Shown: piece after piece, positions 12,004 to 19,987 of the stretch
Layout: every line of letters starts with the position of its first letter
Position numbering within the stretch: the first letter of the stretch is position 1
Origin: Haloarcula pellucida
GTDB lineage: Archaea > Halobacteriota > Halobacteria > Halobacteriales > Haloarculaceae
Length of the DNA stretch: 64,000 bases
Direction of reading: 5' to 3'
Assembly (NCBI RefSeq): GCF_014647235.1
Contig: NZ_BMOU01000001.1
Coordinates: 662,262 to 726,261, forward strand
Made by a program: the position numbers and the translations under genes
Notes under the pieces: model-generated
Told to the model about the DNA's origin: nothing
The model's database searches: none
The model's input: only the letters and a program-made list of their open reading frames with translations

Positions 12004-13374
12004 TCACTCCGCCGACACGGCATCGACGGCCGACGCGACGACGTCCCGAACCTCGTCGACGAGCGTGTCGACGTCGTCGCTCTCGGCGTAGATGCGGACG
12101 TACGGTTCGGTACCGCTCGGGCGAACGAGCGTCCAGGAGTCGTCGGGGAAAGTGAGGCGGACGCCGTACTCCGTCGACACCTCGGCGTCCGGGAAGGCGT
12201 CGGGCAGCGTCTGGCCCAGCGTCGCCATCGCTTCGGCCTTGCGTTCGTCGGGGCACTCCACGCTCACCTTTCGGTACGGGCGCTCGGTGACTGTTGCTCT
12301 GCGCTCCGTGAGGCCCTCGGCGGCGAACAGTCGAGTGAGCACGGCCGCGCTGGCGACGCCGTCTATCCACCCGCTGAACGCGGTGTGGATGTGCTTCCAG
12401 GGCTCCGCCGCGAAGACGACGGCCGTCTCCGCATCGCCGGCCGCCCGCTCTCGTGCGACGCCTTCGTGGAGTGCACCGAGGTGGACTCGCTCGACGCGGC
12501 CGCCGGCGTCCGCGACGCGTTCGTCGATGCGGCCCGACGCGTTCGGCGTGGTGACCACGACGGGGTCGGCAGCCGCCGAGTCCCGCGTGTAGTGTTCGGC
12601 CAGTATCGCCAGGATCGTGTCCTCGTGGACCACGTCGCCGTCGCCGTCGACGACGACGATGCGGTCGGCGTCCCCGTCGTGCCCGATGCCGAACGCGGCG
12701 TCCGTCGCGCCGACGAACGACCGGAAGTTCGCGAGTGACTCCGGCGTCGGTTTGCTCTCGCGGCCGGGGAAGTAGCCGTCGACGTTGGCCTCCGTCGCGA
12801 CCACGTTCGCACCGAGTTCCCGGAGCACCTGTGGCGTCGCGACGCCCGCCATCCCGTTGCCACAGTCCACGGCGACGGTCAGTCCGTCGGGCGCCGCTCC
12901 GTGGCCGCGAGCGTACTCGGCTACGGCGGTTCGGTACTCCGGCAGGACGTCGGCCGCTGTCGACCGCCCCCACTCGCCCCACTGAGCAGCGCTCTCGGCC
13001 GCGTCGACCCGGCGTTCGATAGCGCCCTCCGCGTCGCCGTCGTACTCCTCGCCGTCGTCGAACAGTTTGATACCGTTGTCACTCGGCGGGTTGTGGCTCG
13101 CGGTCACCATCGCTCCCCGGCGGCCTCGCGACGCGTAGGCCAGCGCCGGCGTCGGGACCGCTCCGAGACGGACCACGTCTGCACCAGCACTCGCCAGTCC
13201 CGACGCGAGGGCGTCGGCGAGCGCCGGTGAACTCACCCGTCCATCGTGTCCGAGGGCGAACTCGTCGACGTCTCGCCCCGCGGCCCGGCCCACCGCGAGG
13301 GCGAGTTCGGGCGTCACTCGCTCGACGACGTCACCTCGGATTCCGGCGGTCCCGAACAGCTCCATATCGGTCAC
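12004..13374 (-). CDS. Alpha-D-phosphohexomutase family (phosphomannomutase, phosphoglucomutase or phosphopentomutase)
   Basis: A 456-residue four-domain phosphohexomutase. It has the FGTAGIRG N-terminus, the phosphoserine loop VTASHNPPSDNGIK, the metal loop GHDGDADRIVVVDGDG and the C-terminal phosphate clamp RPSGTEPYVRIYAE. All catalytic elements are present. Family members act on mannose, glucose, glucosamine or pentose phosphates. Because it leads a minus-strand run into cdd and udp, a phosphopentomutase role (ribose 1-phosphate to ribose 5-phosphate) is plausible; an archaeal member of this family with that activity has been reported in Thermococcus. The start may alternatively be three codons later. 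Confidence 0.85.
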   Translation of the reverse strand: MTDMELFGTAGIRGDVVERVTPELALAVGRAAGRDVDEFALGHDGRVSSPALADALASGLASAGADVVRLGAVPTPALAYASRGRRGAMVTASHNPPSDNGIKLFDDGEEYDGDAEGAIERRVDAAESAAQWGEWGRSTAADVLPEYRTAVAEYARGHGAAPDGLTVAVDCGNGMAGVATPQVLRELGANVVATEANVDGYFPGRESKPTPESLANFRSFVGATDAAFGIGHDGDADRIVVVDGDGDVVHEDTILAILAEHYTRDSAAADPVVVTTPNASGRIDERVADAGGRVERVHLGALHEGVARERAAGDAETAVVFAAEPWKHIHTAFSGWIDGVASAAVLTRLFAAEGLTERRATVTERPYRKVSVECPDERKAEAMATLGQTLPDAFPDAEVSTEYGVRLTFPDDSWTLVRPSGTEPYVRIYAESDDVDTLVDEVRDVVASAVDAVSAE

Positions 13375-13444
13375 TGCGTCCGGTCCGTGTATAGTTCTCC
13401 CGCTCTCTGACGGCCGCCGGGCCTCGAGAAAGGAACGGGTGCGT

Positions 13445-14161
13445 CTAGAGGAGTTCGTCGAAGTCGTAGCCCTGAATGTCGACGCCCTCGCTGGTCACGT
13501 CGGCGAGGAAGATGCCGTTGCCGGAGCCAGTGTCGCGCTCTGCGGCGGCCTTGATGGACGCGGCGGCCACTTCGCGGGCTTCCTCGTTGGTCATGTCGTC
13601 CTCGTAACGGTCTTCGAGCGTCCCGTAGGCGACGGTGAGGCCCGATCCGGTGACGGTGTAGTCGTCTTTCATGACGCCACCGGCCGGGTCGATAGAGTAG
13701 ACGTGGTGGCCGTCGTCGTCGACGCCGCCGAGGATGGGGTTGATAGCGAAGAACGGACCGCCGCGGGCGAAGTTACCCGCGAGCGTCGAGAGCGCCTGCA
13801 TGCTCATGTCCTCGCCACGGCGGGCCTCATAGAGGTTGACTTCGGCACGGAGCGACCGGATGAACGACTGCGCGCCGCCGACGCTGCCGACGAGGGTGAG
13901 CGCGGCGTTGGGGTGAATCTGCTCTACCTTCTGGACGTTCTTGTTGGAGACGAAGCGGCCGCCGAGGGACGCGCGCATGTCCGTCGCGATGACGACGCCT
14001 TCGCTCGTCGAGATGCCGATGGTAGTCGTCCCCGTCTTGTTGACCTTCTCCTCGTCCTGCCCGGACTGCTGGGGCAAGGACCCGACCTCCGGTTCGTAGG
14101 GGTCGGTCTGGAACTCGTCTGCCGTCGGGGGGCGTGAGAAGTCGGGAGTCGTGTCTCTCAT
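13445..14161 (-). CDS. psmB: Proteasome subunit beta precursor
   Basis: A 238-residue 20S proteasome beta subunit. The propeptide should be removed between Gly44 and Thr45 (KTGTTTIGI), exposing the N-terminal Thr nucleophile; the conserved Asp and Lys partners follow in VVIATDMRASLG and MADRFVS-like positions (here GRFVSNKNVQKV). The propeptide of about 44 residues is close to that of other haloarchaeal beta subunits. It assembles with alpha subunits into the 20S core. I used the ATG at 14161; the open frame further upstream is not conserved in type. Confidence 0.95.
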   Translation of the reverse strand: MRDTTPDFSRPPTADEFQTDPYEPEVGSLPQQSGQDEEKVNKTGTTTIGISTSEGVVIATDMRASLGGRFVSNKNVQKVEQIHPNAALTLVGSVGGAQSFIRSLRAEVNLYEARRGEDMSMQALSTLAGNFARGGPFFAINPILGGVDDDGHHVYSIDPAGGVMKDDYTVTGSGLTVAYGTLEDRYEDDMTNEEAREVAAASIKAAAERDTGSGNGIFLADVTSEGVDIQGYDFDELL

Positions 14162-14179
14162 TACCGCCCGATACCACTC

Positions 14180-14194
14180 CGCCGCTGATAAAAC
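14180..14194 (-). promoter_or_regulatory. TATA-like box of psmB
   Basis: On the minus strand GGTTTTATC lies about 25-30 bases before the psmB ATG, giving an essentially leaderless promoter. Confidence 0.4.
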
Positions 14195-14247
14195 CTCTTT
14201 TTGTGGTGAGGCTGACCGCCTCCGAGGGCCACCGTCACCGAGTACGC

Positions 14248-14418
14248 TTACGCGCTCGCCCGTTCGTACGCGTCGTTGAGCCCCTCCACGGCCCGGTCGA
14301 TCGGGAGGCTGAGTCCGACCCGTTCGGTGACCATCGCGACCGGCAGCAGCAGGATGCCGGCTATCAGCGCGAGTTGATACAGTGCGAGCAGCGTTGCGGT
14401 GTACAGTCGGGATTCCAT
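14248..14418 (-). CDS. Small single-span membrane protein
   Basis: A 56-residue protein starting MESRLYTATLLALY, with one hydrophobic segment (about residues 7-30, LLALYQLALIAGILLLPVAM) and a charged C-terminus (DRAVEGLNDAYERASA). It has the look of small conserved haloarchaeal membrane proteins, and no function can be assigned. The frame stays open upstream to 14532, but I chose the ATG at 14418 because the upstream part is arginine-rich and has no recognisable protein character. It lies 86 bases upstream of psmB on the same strand. Confidence 0.6.
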   Translation of the reverse strand: MESRLYTATLLALYQLALIAGILLLPVAMVTERVGLSLPIDRAVEGLNDAYERASA

Positions 14419-14693
14419 CGTCCCTCGCCAAATGGCAGGTAGCAGCCGATATATAACTCTTCGGACCAACTCACGAGGCCGTCGTATCGTTCGTGACAGA
14501 TCGATGGGCCGCAGTATGGCGATTAAAGCCAACTTGTACGAGAGGCAACTATATGTGGTCGAATCGACCGGTCGACCGTAACAGGTGCGTTGGAACGACT
14601 CGACGTTCGCATAACTTATCGCGATAGTAACGGTGAGGTGCGCGCCGAGCGCGAACCAAAACTACCGAATAGTCGGGTCGCCTGAGTACGTGT

Positions 14694-15062
14694 ATGAACT
14701 ACCTCGTTGCGATGGAAGCAGCCTGGCTGGTCCGTGACGTAGACGACATCGACGACGCCATCGGCGTCGCGGTGAGCGAAGCAGGAAAGCGCCTCAACGA
14801 GGCAGAGATGGACTACGTCGAGGTGGAGGTGGGTGCGACTGGCTGTCCCGCCTGCGGCGAACCGTTCGACTCCGCGTTCATCGCCGCCGACACCGCGCTC
14901 GTCGGGTTGGTGCTCGAGATGGACGTGTTCAACGCCGAGTCCATGGAGCACGCCCAGCGCATCGCGAAGAGCGAAATCGGTGGCGCGCTCCGTGACGTCC
15001 CGCTGAAGGTCATCGAAGTGTTCGAGACCGAGGAAGGCGACGAGAGCGAAGCCGAGGCCTGA
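14694..15062 (+). CDS. UPF0212 (DUF555) family protein
   Basis: A 122-residue protein that matches the archaeal UPF0212/DUF555 family: [16 protein letters not shown] at the start, a zinc-knuckle-like [13 protein letters not shown] in the middle and an acidic C-terminus. The family is widespread in euryarchaea and its function is unknown; the single CxxC suggests metal binding on dimerisation (inference). It is followed 51 bases later by an XRE-CBS regulator on the same strand. Confidence 0.85.
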   Translation: MNYLVAMEAAWLVRDVDDIDDAIGVAVSEAGKRLNEAEMDYVEVEVGATGCPACGEPFDSAFIAADTALVGLVLEMDVFNAESMEHAQRIAKSEIGGALRDVPLKVIEVFETEEGDESEAEA

Positions 15063-15084
15063 TCGGGTCGGAGAGGCGGTGGCT

Positions 15085-15106
15085 TTTTGTATAACCTCTA
15101 GTTATA
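15085..15106 (+). promoter_or_regulatory. Promoter and candidate operator of the XRE-CBS gene
   Basis: TTTTGTATAACC looks like a TATA element. The perfect inverted repeat TATAAC-CTCTA-GTTATA (15090-15106) overlaps it and ends eight bases before the ATG. Such a position would allow autorepression by the encoded HTH protein. Confidence 0.5.
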
Positions 15107-15113
15107 GCAGTGC

Positions 15114-15656
15114 ATGGAGTTACCGACGCCCGAGGACTTGCGGGAACGGCGCAACGAACTGGAGTTGACCCAGAGCGAACTCGCCGAGCGAGCGGACGTC
15201 TCGCAACCGCTCATCGCACGCATCGAAGGCGAAGACGTCGACCCGCGACTGTCGACCCTACGGCGCATCGTCAACGCACTCGACGAGGCCGAGGGGGGGA
15301 TCGTCCGGGCGCGTGACGTGATGAACTCGCCGGTGGTCAGCGTCGAACCCGACGACTCCGTCCACGAGAGCAAGCAATTGATGGACGAGAAGGGGTACTC
15401 GCAGGTCCCGGTCATCCGCGACGGGTCTCCGCAAGGCCTCATCGGCAACTCCGACATCCGCCAGCGACCCGAGGAGAACGTCGGCGACCTCCCCGTCGCC
15501 GAGGTGATGCACGAGTCTATCGCCACGGTGGAACCAGACGCGACTATCGACGAGGTGGACGCCTATCTCAACCACAACGCCGCCGTGATGGTCGTCGAGG
15601 ACGGCGAGACGGTCGGTGTCATCACGGAAGCCGATATCGCCCGTACGGTTAGCTGA
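15114..15656 (+). CDS. XRE-type HTH regulator with a CBS domain pair
   Basis: 180 residues in two parts. Residues 1-60 are an XRE helix-turn-helix (LRERRNELELTQSELAERADVSQPLIARIEGEDVDP), and residues 65-178 are two CBS repeats (VMNSPVVSVEPDDSVHESKQLM and VMHESIATVEPDATIDEVDAYL). CBS pairs bind adenine nucleotides or related ligands, so DNA binding is probably gated by energy or nucleotide status. This domain order is common in archaea. An inverted repeat directly upstream suggests autoregulation. Confidence 0.9.
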   Translation: MELPTPEDLRERRNELELTQSELAERADVSQPLIARIEGEDVDPRLSTLRRIVNALDEAEGGIVRARDVMNSPVVSVEPDDSVHESKQLMDEKGYSQVPVIRDGSPQGLIGNSDIRQRPEENVGDLPVAEVMHESIATVEPDATIDEVDAYLNHNAAVMVVEDGETVGVITEADIARTVS

Positions 15657-15804
15657 TGACTGCCGAGTCGGCCGCGTTTTGCGCTCCATCGCGACCCTGA
15701 AACCCCGTCTGGTGAGATTATACGGCGCCTAAGAACGGTGTACGTCGGTAAAACGGTCGTACCATTATATGTCTATGCTGGCTGCACTCACGAGCAACAC
15801 ACCC

Positions 15805-15951
15805 ATGGAACCAACGCAGGACGCCCTCGATTCGCATCTCGAAGCGGCGCTCGAAGCGGCCGACGACGACACTACTCGGTACCACCTCCGACAAGCGCTC
15901 CAGTTACGCATCGCAGAGAAAGAGACGGATTCCGACCGTATCTCGGTCTAA
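15805..15951 (+). CDS. Small acidic haloarchaeal protein
   Basis: A 48-residue protein, MEPTQDALDSHLEAALEAA and onward, predicted to be almost entirely helical and acidic. An in-frame ATG twelve codons upstream (15769) is possible, but it lies within an AT-rich, promoter-like TTATAT stretch, so the second ATG is preferred. Codon use fits the neighbourhood. It appears to be one of the small conserved haloarchaeal proteins without a known role. It ends four bases before the stop of the truncated purM copy on the other strand. Confidence 0.6.
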   Translation: MEPTQDALDSHLEAALEAADDDTTRYHLRQALQLRIAEKETDSDRISV

Positions 15952-15955
15952 GTAG

Positions 15956-16096
15956 TCACTCGCTCAGTTCCAGTCCGCGCACGGCGACGACGCCGTCGCC
16001 GTCCTCGACATGGCCGATGACCCGCGCGTCCTCGGAGGCGTCGACGACCGCTTCGGCGTCGCTCTCCGGCAGTGCCGCGACGAACCCGATGCCGCA
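15956..16096 (-). pseudogene. Truncated duplicate of the purM 3' end
   Basis: Read on the minus strand, this stretch encodes 43 residues aligned with the C-terminus of the intact purM next door (GFVAALPE...VRGLEL.E) and ends in its own TGA; by my count 37 of 43 residues are identical. There is no start codon, and similarity stops at about 16090 where the intergenic repeat element begins. It is a 5'-truncated copy, diverged mostly at third codon positions, separated from the real gene by the repeat and a hairpin. Confidence 0.8.
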
Positions 16097-16097
16097 T

Positions 16098-16168
16098 CCA
16101 CCTTTTTCGTCGTCGGGGCGCGCTCACTCCGTTCGCGACCCGCTCCTCGAAAAACGTGGGCGAAAAAA
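16098..16168. repeat. Intergenic repeat element, copy 2
   Basis: It contains CCACCTTTTTCG (16098-16109), a stem-loop around CTCACTCCGTTCG, and the block starting CGCTCCTCGAAAAACGTGGG (16141-16160), ending in an A-run. The blocks match copy 1 at 9693-9757. It lies exactly between the purM fragment and the intact purM. Confidence 0.6.
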
Positions 16169-16192
16169 CGGCCCCTCGATACCTCGGGGCCG
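16161..16192 (-). terminator. Hairpin plus T-run terminator of purM
   Basis: On the minus strand, immediately after the purM stop, a seven-base-pair GC-rich stem (CGGCCCC/GGGGCCG, 16169-16192) is followed by six T residues. This has the form of an intrinsic terminator. Confidence 0.55.
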
Positions 16193-16198
16193 AACGAA

Positions 16199-17206
16199 TT
16201 ATTCCCGCAGTTCCAGTCCTCGCACGGCGACGACGCCGTCTCCTTCCTCGACGTGGCCGATTACCTGTGCATCCTCAGATGCCTCGACGACTTCCTCAGC
16301 GTCCGCTTCGGGGAGCGCAGCGACGAACCCCGTTCCCATGTTGAACGTCCGGTGCATCTCCTCGTCGCCGACGTTCCCCGCCTCCTGTACGAACTCGAAG
16401 ACCGCTTGCGGGTCGAACGGGTCCGTAATCTCGAAGTGCAGGTCGCCCATCCGCGCGAGGTTGGTCCAGCCACCGCCGGTGACGTGGGCCGCCGCGTGCG
16501 TCTCTGCGTCCCGAAGCGGACCCAGTACCTCGCTGTAGATGCGCGTCGGCGTCAGCAGTTCCTCGGCGATGGTCACCTCCGGGTTCGGCGGGAACGCGTC
16601 GGTGTACTCGTGATTTCGCGTCACGGCCTCTCGGGCGAGTGTCAGCCCGTTCGAGTGGATGCCAGAGGAGGGCCACCCGACGAGTACGTCGCCGACCTCG
16701 GCTTCGCCGGGGAAGACGGCGTCTTTCGGTGCGAGACCGGCACAGGTGCCGGCGATGTCCAGCCCTTTGATGACGTCTGGCATCACCGCCGTCTCGCCGC
16801 CGACGAGGGCGACGCCTGCCCGTTTCGCTCCCTCTCGGAGGCCCGCGCCGATCTCCTCGCTGGTCTCCTCGTCGGGGTTCTCGACGGCGAGGTAGTCGAC
16901 GAACGCCACCGGTTCGACGCCGGCCGCAAGCAGGTCGTTCGCGTTCATCGCCATGCAGTCGATGCCGATGGTGGAGTAGTCGCCGATGGCCTCGGCGACG
17001 AGTAGTTTCGTCCCGACGCCGTCGGTGGCCAGCGCGAGGTACTGGTCGCCGATGTCGACGAGGCCGGCGTAGTCGCCTTCGAACTCGCCGGCGGCACCGA
17101 TGAGCGCCTTCGTCGCGGCCTCGCTCGCGTCGATGTCGACGCCCGTCTCGGCGTAGGTCAGTCCCTCGCTCTCCGAATCGTCGCCCTCGCTCGCGTCGTC
17201 GGTCAT
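16199..17206 (-). CDS. purM: Phosphoribosylformylglycinamidine cyclo-ligase (AIR synthetase)
   Basis: 335 residues with the full PurM layout: LTYAETGVDIDASEAATK, the ATP loop LATDGVGTKLLVA, VGGETAVMPDV, SSGIHSNGLTLAR, and in the second domain HVTGGGWTNLARM and FNMGTGFVAALPE. It closes the imidazole ring in the fifth step of purine synthesis using ATP. The acidic N-terminal leader (about 17 residues) is a haloarchaeal feature. The start at 17206 follows the M50 protease gene by 47 bases on the same strand. A truncated copy of its 3' end lies downstream. Confidence 0.95.
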   Translation of the reverse strand: MTDDASEGDDSESEGLTYAETGVDIDASEAATKALIGAAGEFEGDYAGLVDIGDQYLALATDGVGTKLLVAEAIGDYSTIGIDCMAMNANDLLAAGVEPVAFVDYLAVENPDEETSEEIGAGLREGAKRAGVALVGGETAVMPDVIKGLDIAGTCAGLAPKDAVFPGEAEVGDVLVGWPSSGIHSNGLTLAREAVTRNHEYTDAFPPNPEVTIAEELLTPTRIYSEVLGPLRDAETHAAAHVTGGGWTNLARMGDLHFEITDPFDPQAVFEFVQEAGNVGDEEMHRTFNMGTGFVAALPEADAEEVVEASEDAQVIGHVEEGDGVVAVRGLELRE

Positions 17207-17253
17207 ATCCGAGAGGGTGCGTGGGTCGGGCAAAAGACCATCGTTCCCCGCTT

Positions 17254-17886
17254 TCAGAGGAGGACGAGCGCACCGACGCCGAGTAGCACCGACGGGATGG
17301 CAACCGCAAAGAAGACGACGTTGCTCCACGCGCGGACTTTCCGTCCGTCGAGCGGTCCGAACGGGAGCATGTTGAACCCTGCGAGCAGGAGATTGATCTG
17401 GAGGCCGCGGCGGGCGATTTCCCAGACGATACCTCCGGTGTACCCGAAGAAGGCGACGGCAAACGGCACCACGAACACGACGGCGAGAAGGATGTTCGTC
17501 ACCGGTCCGGCCAAGGCGATGAGGCCGTTCTCTCGCTTCGAGATGCGGCCACGGTGGACGACGGCACCGGGTGCCGCAAAGAGGAATCCGACGAGGGCAC
17601 CGACGATAGCGAACCCGAGCATCCGGTAGTCGGCTTTGAACGCCGCGACCTGTCCGAACCTGACTGCGACGACCTTGTGGGCGAGTTCGTGCAGGAGGAA
17701 GCCGACGCCGACGGTCAACAGGGAGACGACGAGCGTCTGGGAGACGCCCGAAAGCGTCAGTCCGCCGACTTGCCCGAGCAGTGCGGACCGTAACTCGCGT
17801 TCTAAGAGGAGCGTGAAGGCCACTCCGAGCGCGAGCCACGCTATCAGGAGATCCTGCACCTCGTCCCGACTGAACGTGAGGTTCAT
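17254..17886 (-). CDS. M50 family (site-2-protease-like) membrane metalloprotease
   Basis: A 210-residue integral membrane protein with the zinc motif HELAHKVVAVRFG (HExxH) inside a hydrophobic segment at about residues 60-75 and the second M50 motif FNMLPFGPLDGRKV near residue 180, which supplies the third ligand Asp. About five membrane spans are visible. Such enzymes cut transmembrane substrates within the membrane. Its ATG overlaps the stop of the TraB-family gene by four bases (ATGA-type overlap), so the two are translationally linked. Confidence 0.88.
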   Translation of the reverse strand: MNLTFSRDEVQDLLIAWLALGVAFTLLLERELRSALLGQVGGLTLSGVSQTLVVSLLTVGVGFLLHELAHKVVAVRFGQVAAFKADYRMLGFAIVGALVGFLFAAPGAVVHRGRISKRENGLIALAGPVTNILLAVVFVVPFAVAFFGYTGGIVWEIARRGLQINLLLAGFNMLPFGPLDGRKVRAWSNVVFFAVAIPSVLLGVGALVLL

Positions 17887-19409
17887 ACCACGAGCCCCCA
17901 GACGAGGTCGGCACTGTTCTGTGCGCCCTCGACCATCTTCGAGACGACCCAGGCCATGTCGCGGTCCTGCGTGGCCAGATACGGCAACGCCACGACGGGG
18001 AACGCGAAACTCGCTATCATACTCCCGACGTTGGTCATGGCGACGATGAGGATGAGTCGGAACAGCGGGACGGCCCGCAGGCGCTTGACGAGGTCCAGAA
18101 TCGGTGCCTCCTCGTCGGCGAGTATCTCGTTGAGTTTGCCGATGTCGCCGACGTTGACCGAGATGTAGCGCAACTCGACGTACCCGGCGAACCATCCGGG
18201 CGCTAAGAGCGGGTTGACGCTGGTCATCCACGCGATGCCGCCGCCGACGAGCGAACTGCTCCAGTGAGCGCCCGCGAGTCGAGCGAGGCCCGCGGCGGCG
18301 ATGCCGTTCATGAGGAACCACGCAGCGAAGACCTGCAGGAGGAAGGTATCGCGCACGCCCGCCATCGCCAGCAACACGAAGAAGGCCAGAAAGCCCAGCG
18401 TGATGAGGTAGCCGACGAGTTTGTACAGCGAGAACCGACTGCCGGTCTCTTTCCCGGTGAGGGAGTCGAGCGGCGGGAGTTCCTCGGGGTGTTCGAGGTA
18501 GCGCTCGATGCCGGCCCGATGGCCCGCGCCGACGACGGCCACCACGTCGTAGCCCGCCTCACGGAGGCCGACCAGACGGTGGGCGATGTAGGCGTCTCGC
18601 TCGTCGATGAGCGCCTCCGCGCCGCCGGGGGAGAACCGACGGAACTCCTCCATCATCGCGCCGACGACGTCGGTGTCGGTCAGTTCTTCCAGATCGAACG
18701 CCTCGACGTCCTCGCCGCCGGCCCTGATTCGGGTCAGCAGCGCCGCAATCGGCAACCCGACGAGTGACGTGACGACGACGCCGACGAGGACTGCGTCCAG
18801 GACGCCCACGACGGTGCCACCGATGGCCCCGGCGAGGATGCCGGCGGGGACGATGAACGGGCCGCCGAGCGTCGTCGCGAGGACGGCACCGAGCAAGCCG
18901 AAGACGGACCCGACGGTGAAGCCGACGGTGAGCGGCGGTCCGAGTTCGGCCAACAGGCTCCCGACGAGCGTGAGTTTCTCGCGGAGCGTCAGCCGGGCCC
19001 AGAACCGCTGGACGGTGGTCTGGATGTCTCGGTCGACCAGTGCGACCCCCAAACCCAGTTCCTCGGCGGTGTCGATAGCCGCCTTCATGTCCGCCCCGGG
19101 TTCGATGTCGAATCGCTCGCCGAGACGCGTCTGCACGTACGACAGCATCCAGTAGGCGAGAAACTGGAAGACGGTGTTCCCACGGAGGAGGTCGCTCGCG
19201 TCGAGGTCGTCGGGCGTCTCGCCCTTCATCTGCTGGTAGCGACCTTCGTCCAGTTCGACGGCCACCATGTCCGGCCGTCGTTCCGCTATCGTCGACTGGA
19301 CCTCTTCGACGCTGTGTTCAGAGACGTGCGCCGTCCCGACGACGGTGACGGATCCGTCACCGGACTGGTCCGGCGGGTCGTCCCCCGCCGACGCCGCGTG
19401 TTCGGTCAT
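17883..19409 (-). CDS. TraB/PrgY family protein (Tiki/TraB superfamily) with membrane domain
   Basis: 508 residues. The N-terminal domain has the TraB/Tiki signatures: VVGTAHVSEHSVEEV (GxxH), MVAVELDEGRY (conserved Glu) and, near residue 295, VGAGHRAGIERYL (second GxxH). Between and after them are long hydrophobic stretches (about 125-200 and 330-508), giving several membrane spans. Bacterial PrgY/TraB proteins reduce secreted peptide pheromone activity, and animal Tiki relatives are metalloproteases. Here the partner gene is an M50 protease. The ATG at 19409 is preferred over a GTG one codon earlier. Confidence 0.88.
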   Translation of the reverse strand: MTEHAASAGDDPPDQSGDGSVTVVGTAHVSEHSVEEVQSTIAERRPDMVAVELDEGRYQQMKGETPDDLDASDLLRGNTVFQFLAYWMLSYVQTRLGERFDIEPGADMKAAIDTAEELGLGVALVDRDIQTTVQRFWARLTLREKLTLVGSLLAELGPPLTVGFTVGSVFGLLGAVLATTLGGPFIVPAGILAGAIGGTVVGVLDAVLVGVVVTSLVGLPIAALLTRIRAGGEDVEAFDLEELTDTDVVGAMMEEFRRFSPGGAEALIDERDAYIAHRLVGLREAGYDVVAVVGAGHRAGIERYLEHPEELPPLDSLTGKETGSRFSLYKLVGYLITLGFLAFFVLLAMAGVRDTFLLQVFAAWFLMNGIAAAGLARLAGAHWSSSLVGGGIAWMTSVNPLLAPGWFAGYVELRYISVNVGDIGKLNEILADEEAPILDLVKRLRAVPLFRLILIVAMTNVGSMIASFAFPVVALPYLATQDRDMAWVVSKMVEGAQNSADLVWGLVV

Positions 19410-19661
19410 CACCCGCGTTACACAGTCGCTTCCTTTACCCTTGTCGGGTCACCGAGGGGACCGCACGACCGGGGCCATCGAATGTAGCTGTAGAAACAGA
19501 TATGCAAACGACACATCTCAACTATCTATGAGTTCTTTGGTAACTTCCGACGACATCTTGCGTGTAAATACCCGACACGAGCGACTTACTTGATAGTAAT
19601 CTACTCACTCTTTAATCAGCAATAATGATACGTCTCGGGTTCGACTAAACTATCGGGAAAC
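19410..19661. other. Intergenic region between TraB and PadR genes, no gene seen
   Basis: About 250 bases, more AT-rich than the surroundings (for example ACTCTTTAATCAGCAATAAT before the PadR gene). The TTTAAT element about 50 bases before the PadR start is promoter-like. No RNA gene or small reading frame that I would defend is present. Confidence 0.4.
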
Positions 19662-19937
19662 ATGCACGACTTGACTGGGTTTCAGCGCGACTTGCTGTAC
19701 GTGATTGCAGGACTGGACGAACCGCACGGCCTCGCGATCAAAGACGAACTCGAAGACTACTACGAGAGCGAGGTCAACCACGGCCGACTCTACCCCAACC
19801 TCGATACGCTCGTAGAGAAGGGGCTCGTAGAGAAGGGCGAACGCGACCGACGGACGAACTTCTATACACTGACACGCCGTGGCCAGCGCGAACTCGACGC
19901 CCGACAGGACTGGGAGTCGCAGTACGTCACGGCCTGA
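19662..19937 (+). CDS. PadR family transcriptional regulator
   Basis: A 91-residue protein consisting of the winged-helix domain alone: LTGFQRDLLYVIAGLDEPHG, then AIKDELEDYYESEVNHGRLYPNL in which the NHGRLYPNLDTLVEKGLV segment is the PadR recognition helix and its follow-up, and a wing with RRTNFYTLTRRGQREL. The long C-terminal dimerisation domain of PadR subfamily 1 is absent, as in other short haloarchaeal members. The ligand and target are not known. It lies 50 bases upstream of a thioesterase gene on the same strand. Confidence 0.85.
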   Translation: MHDLTGFQRDLLYVIAGLDEPHGLAIKDELEDYYESEVNHGRLYPNLDTLVEKGLVEKGERDRRTNFYTLTRRGQRELDARQDWESQYVTA

Positions 19938-19987
19938 GAACTGGTGGACGCCGGTACACTGAACTGACTGGGCAGGGGACAGTTCGT

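Noticed and set aside
14418-14532. N-terminal extension of the small membrane protein upstream of psmB
   Set aside because: The extension is Arg-rich without conservation features, and the downstream ATG gives a compact single-span protein.
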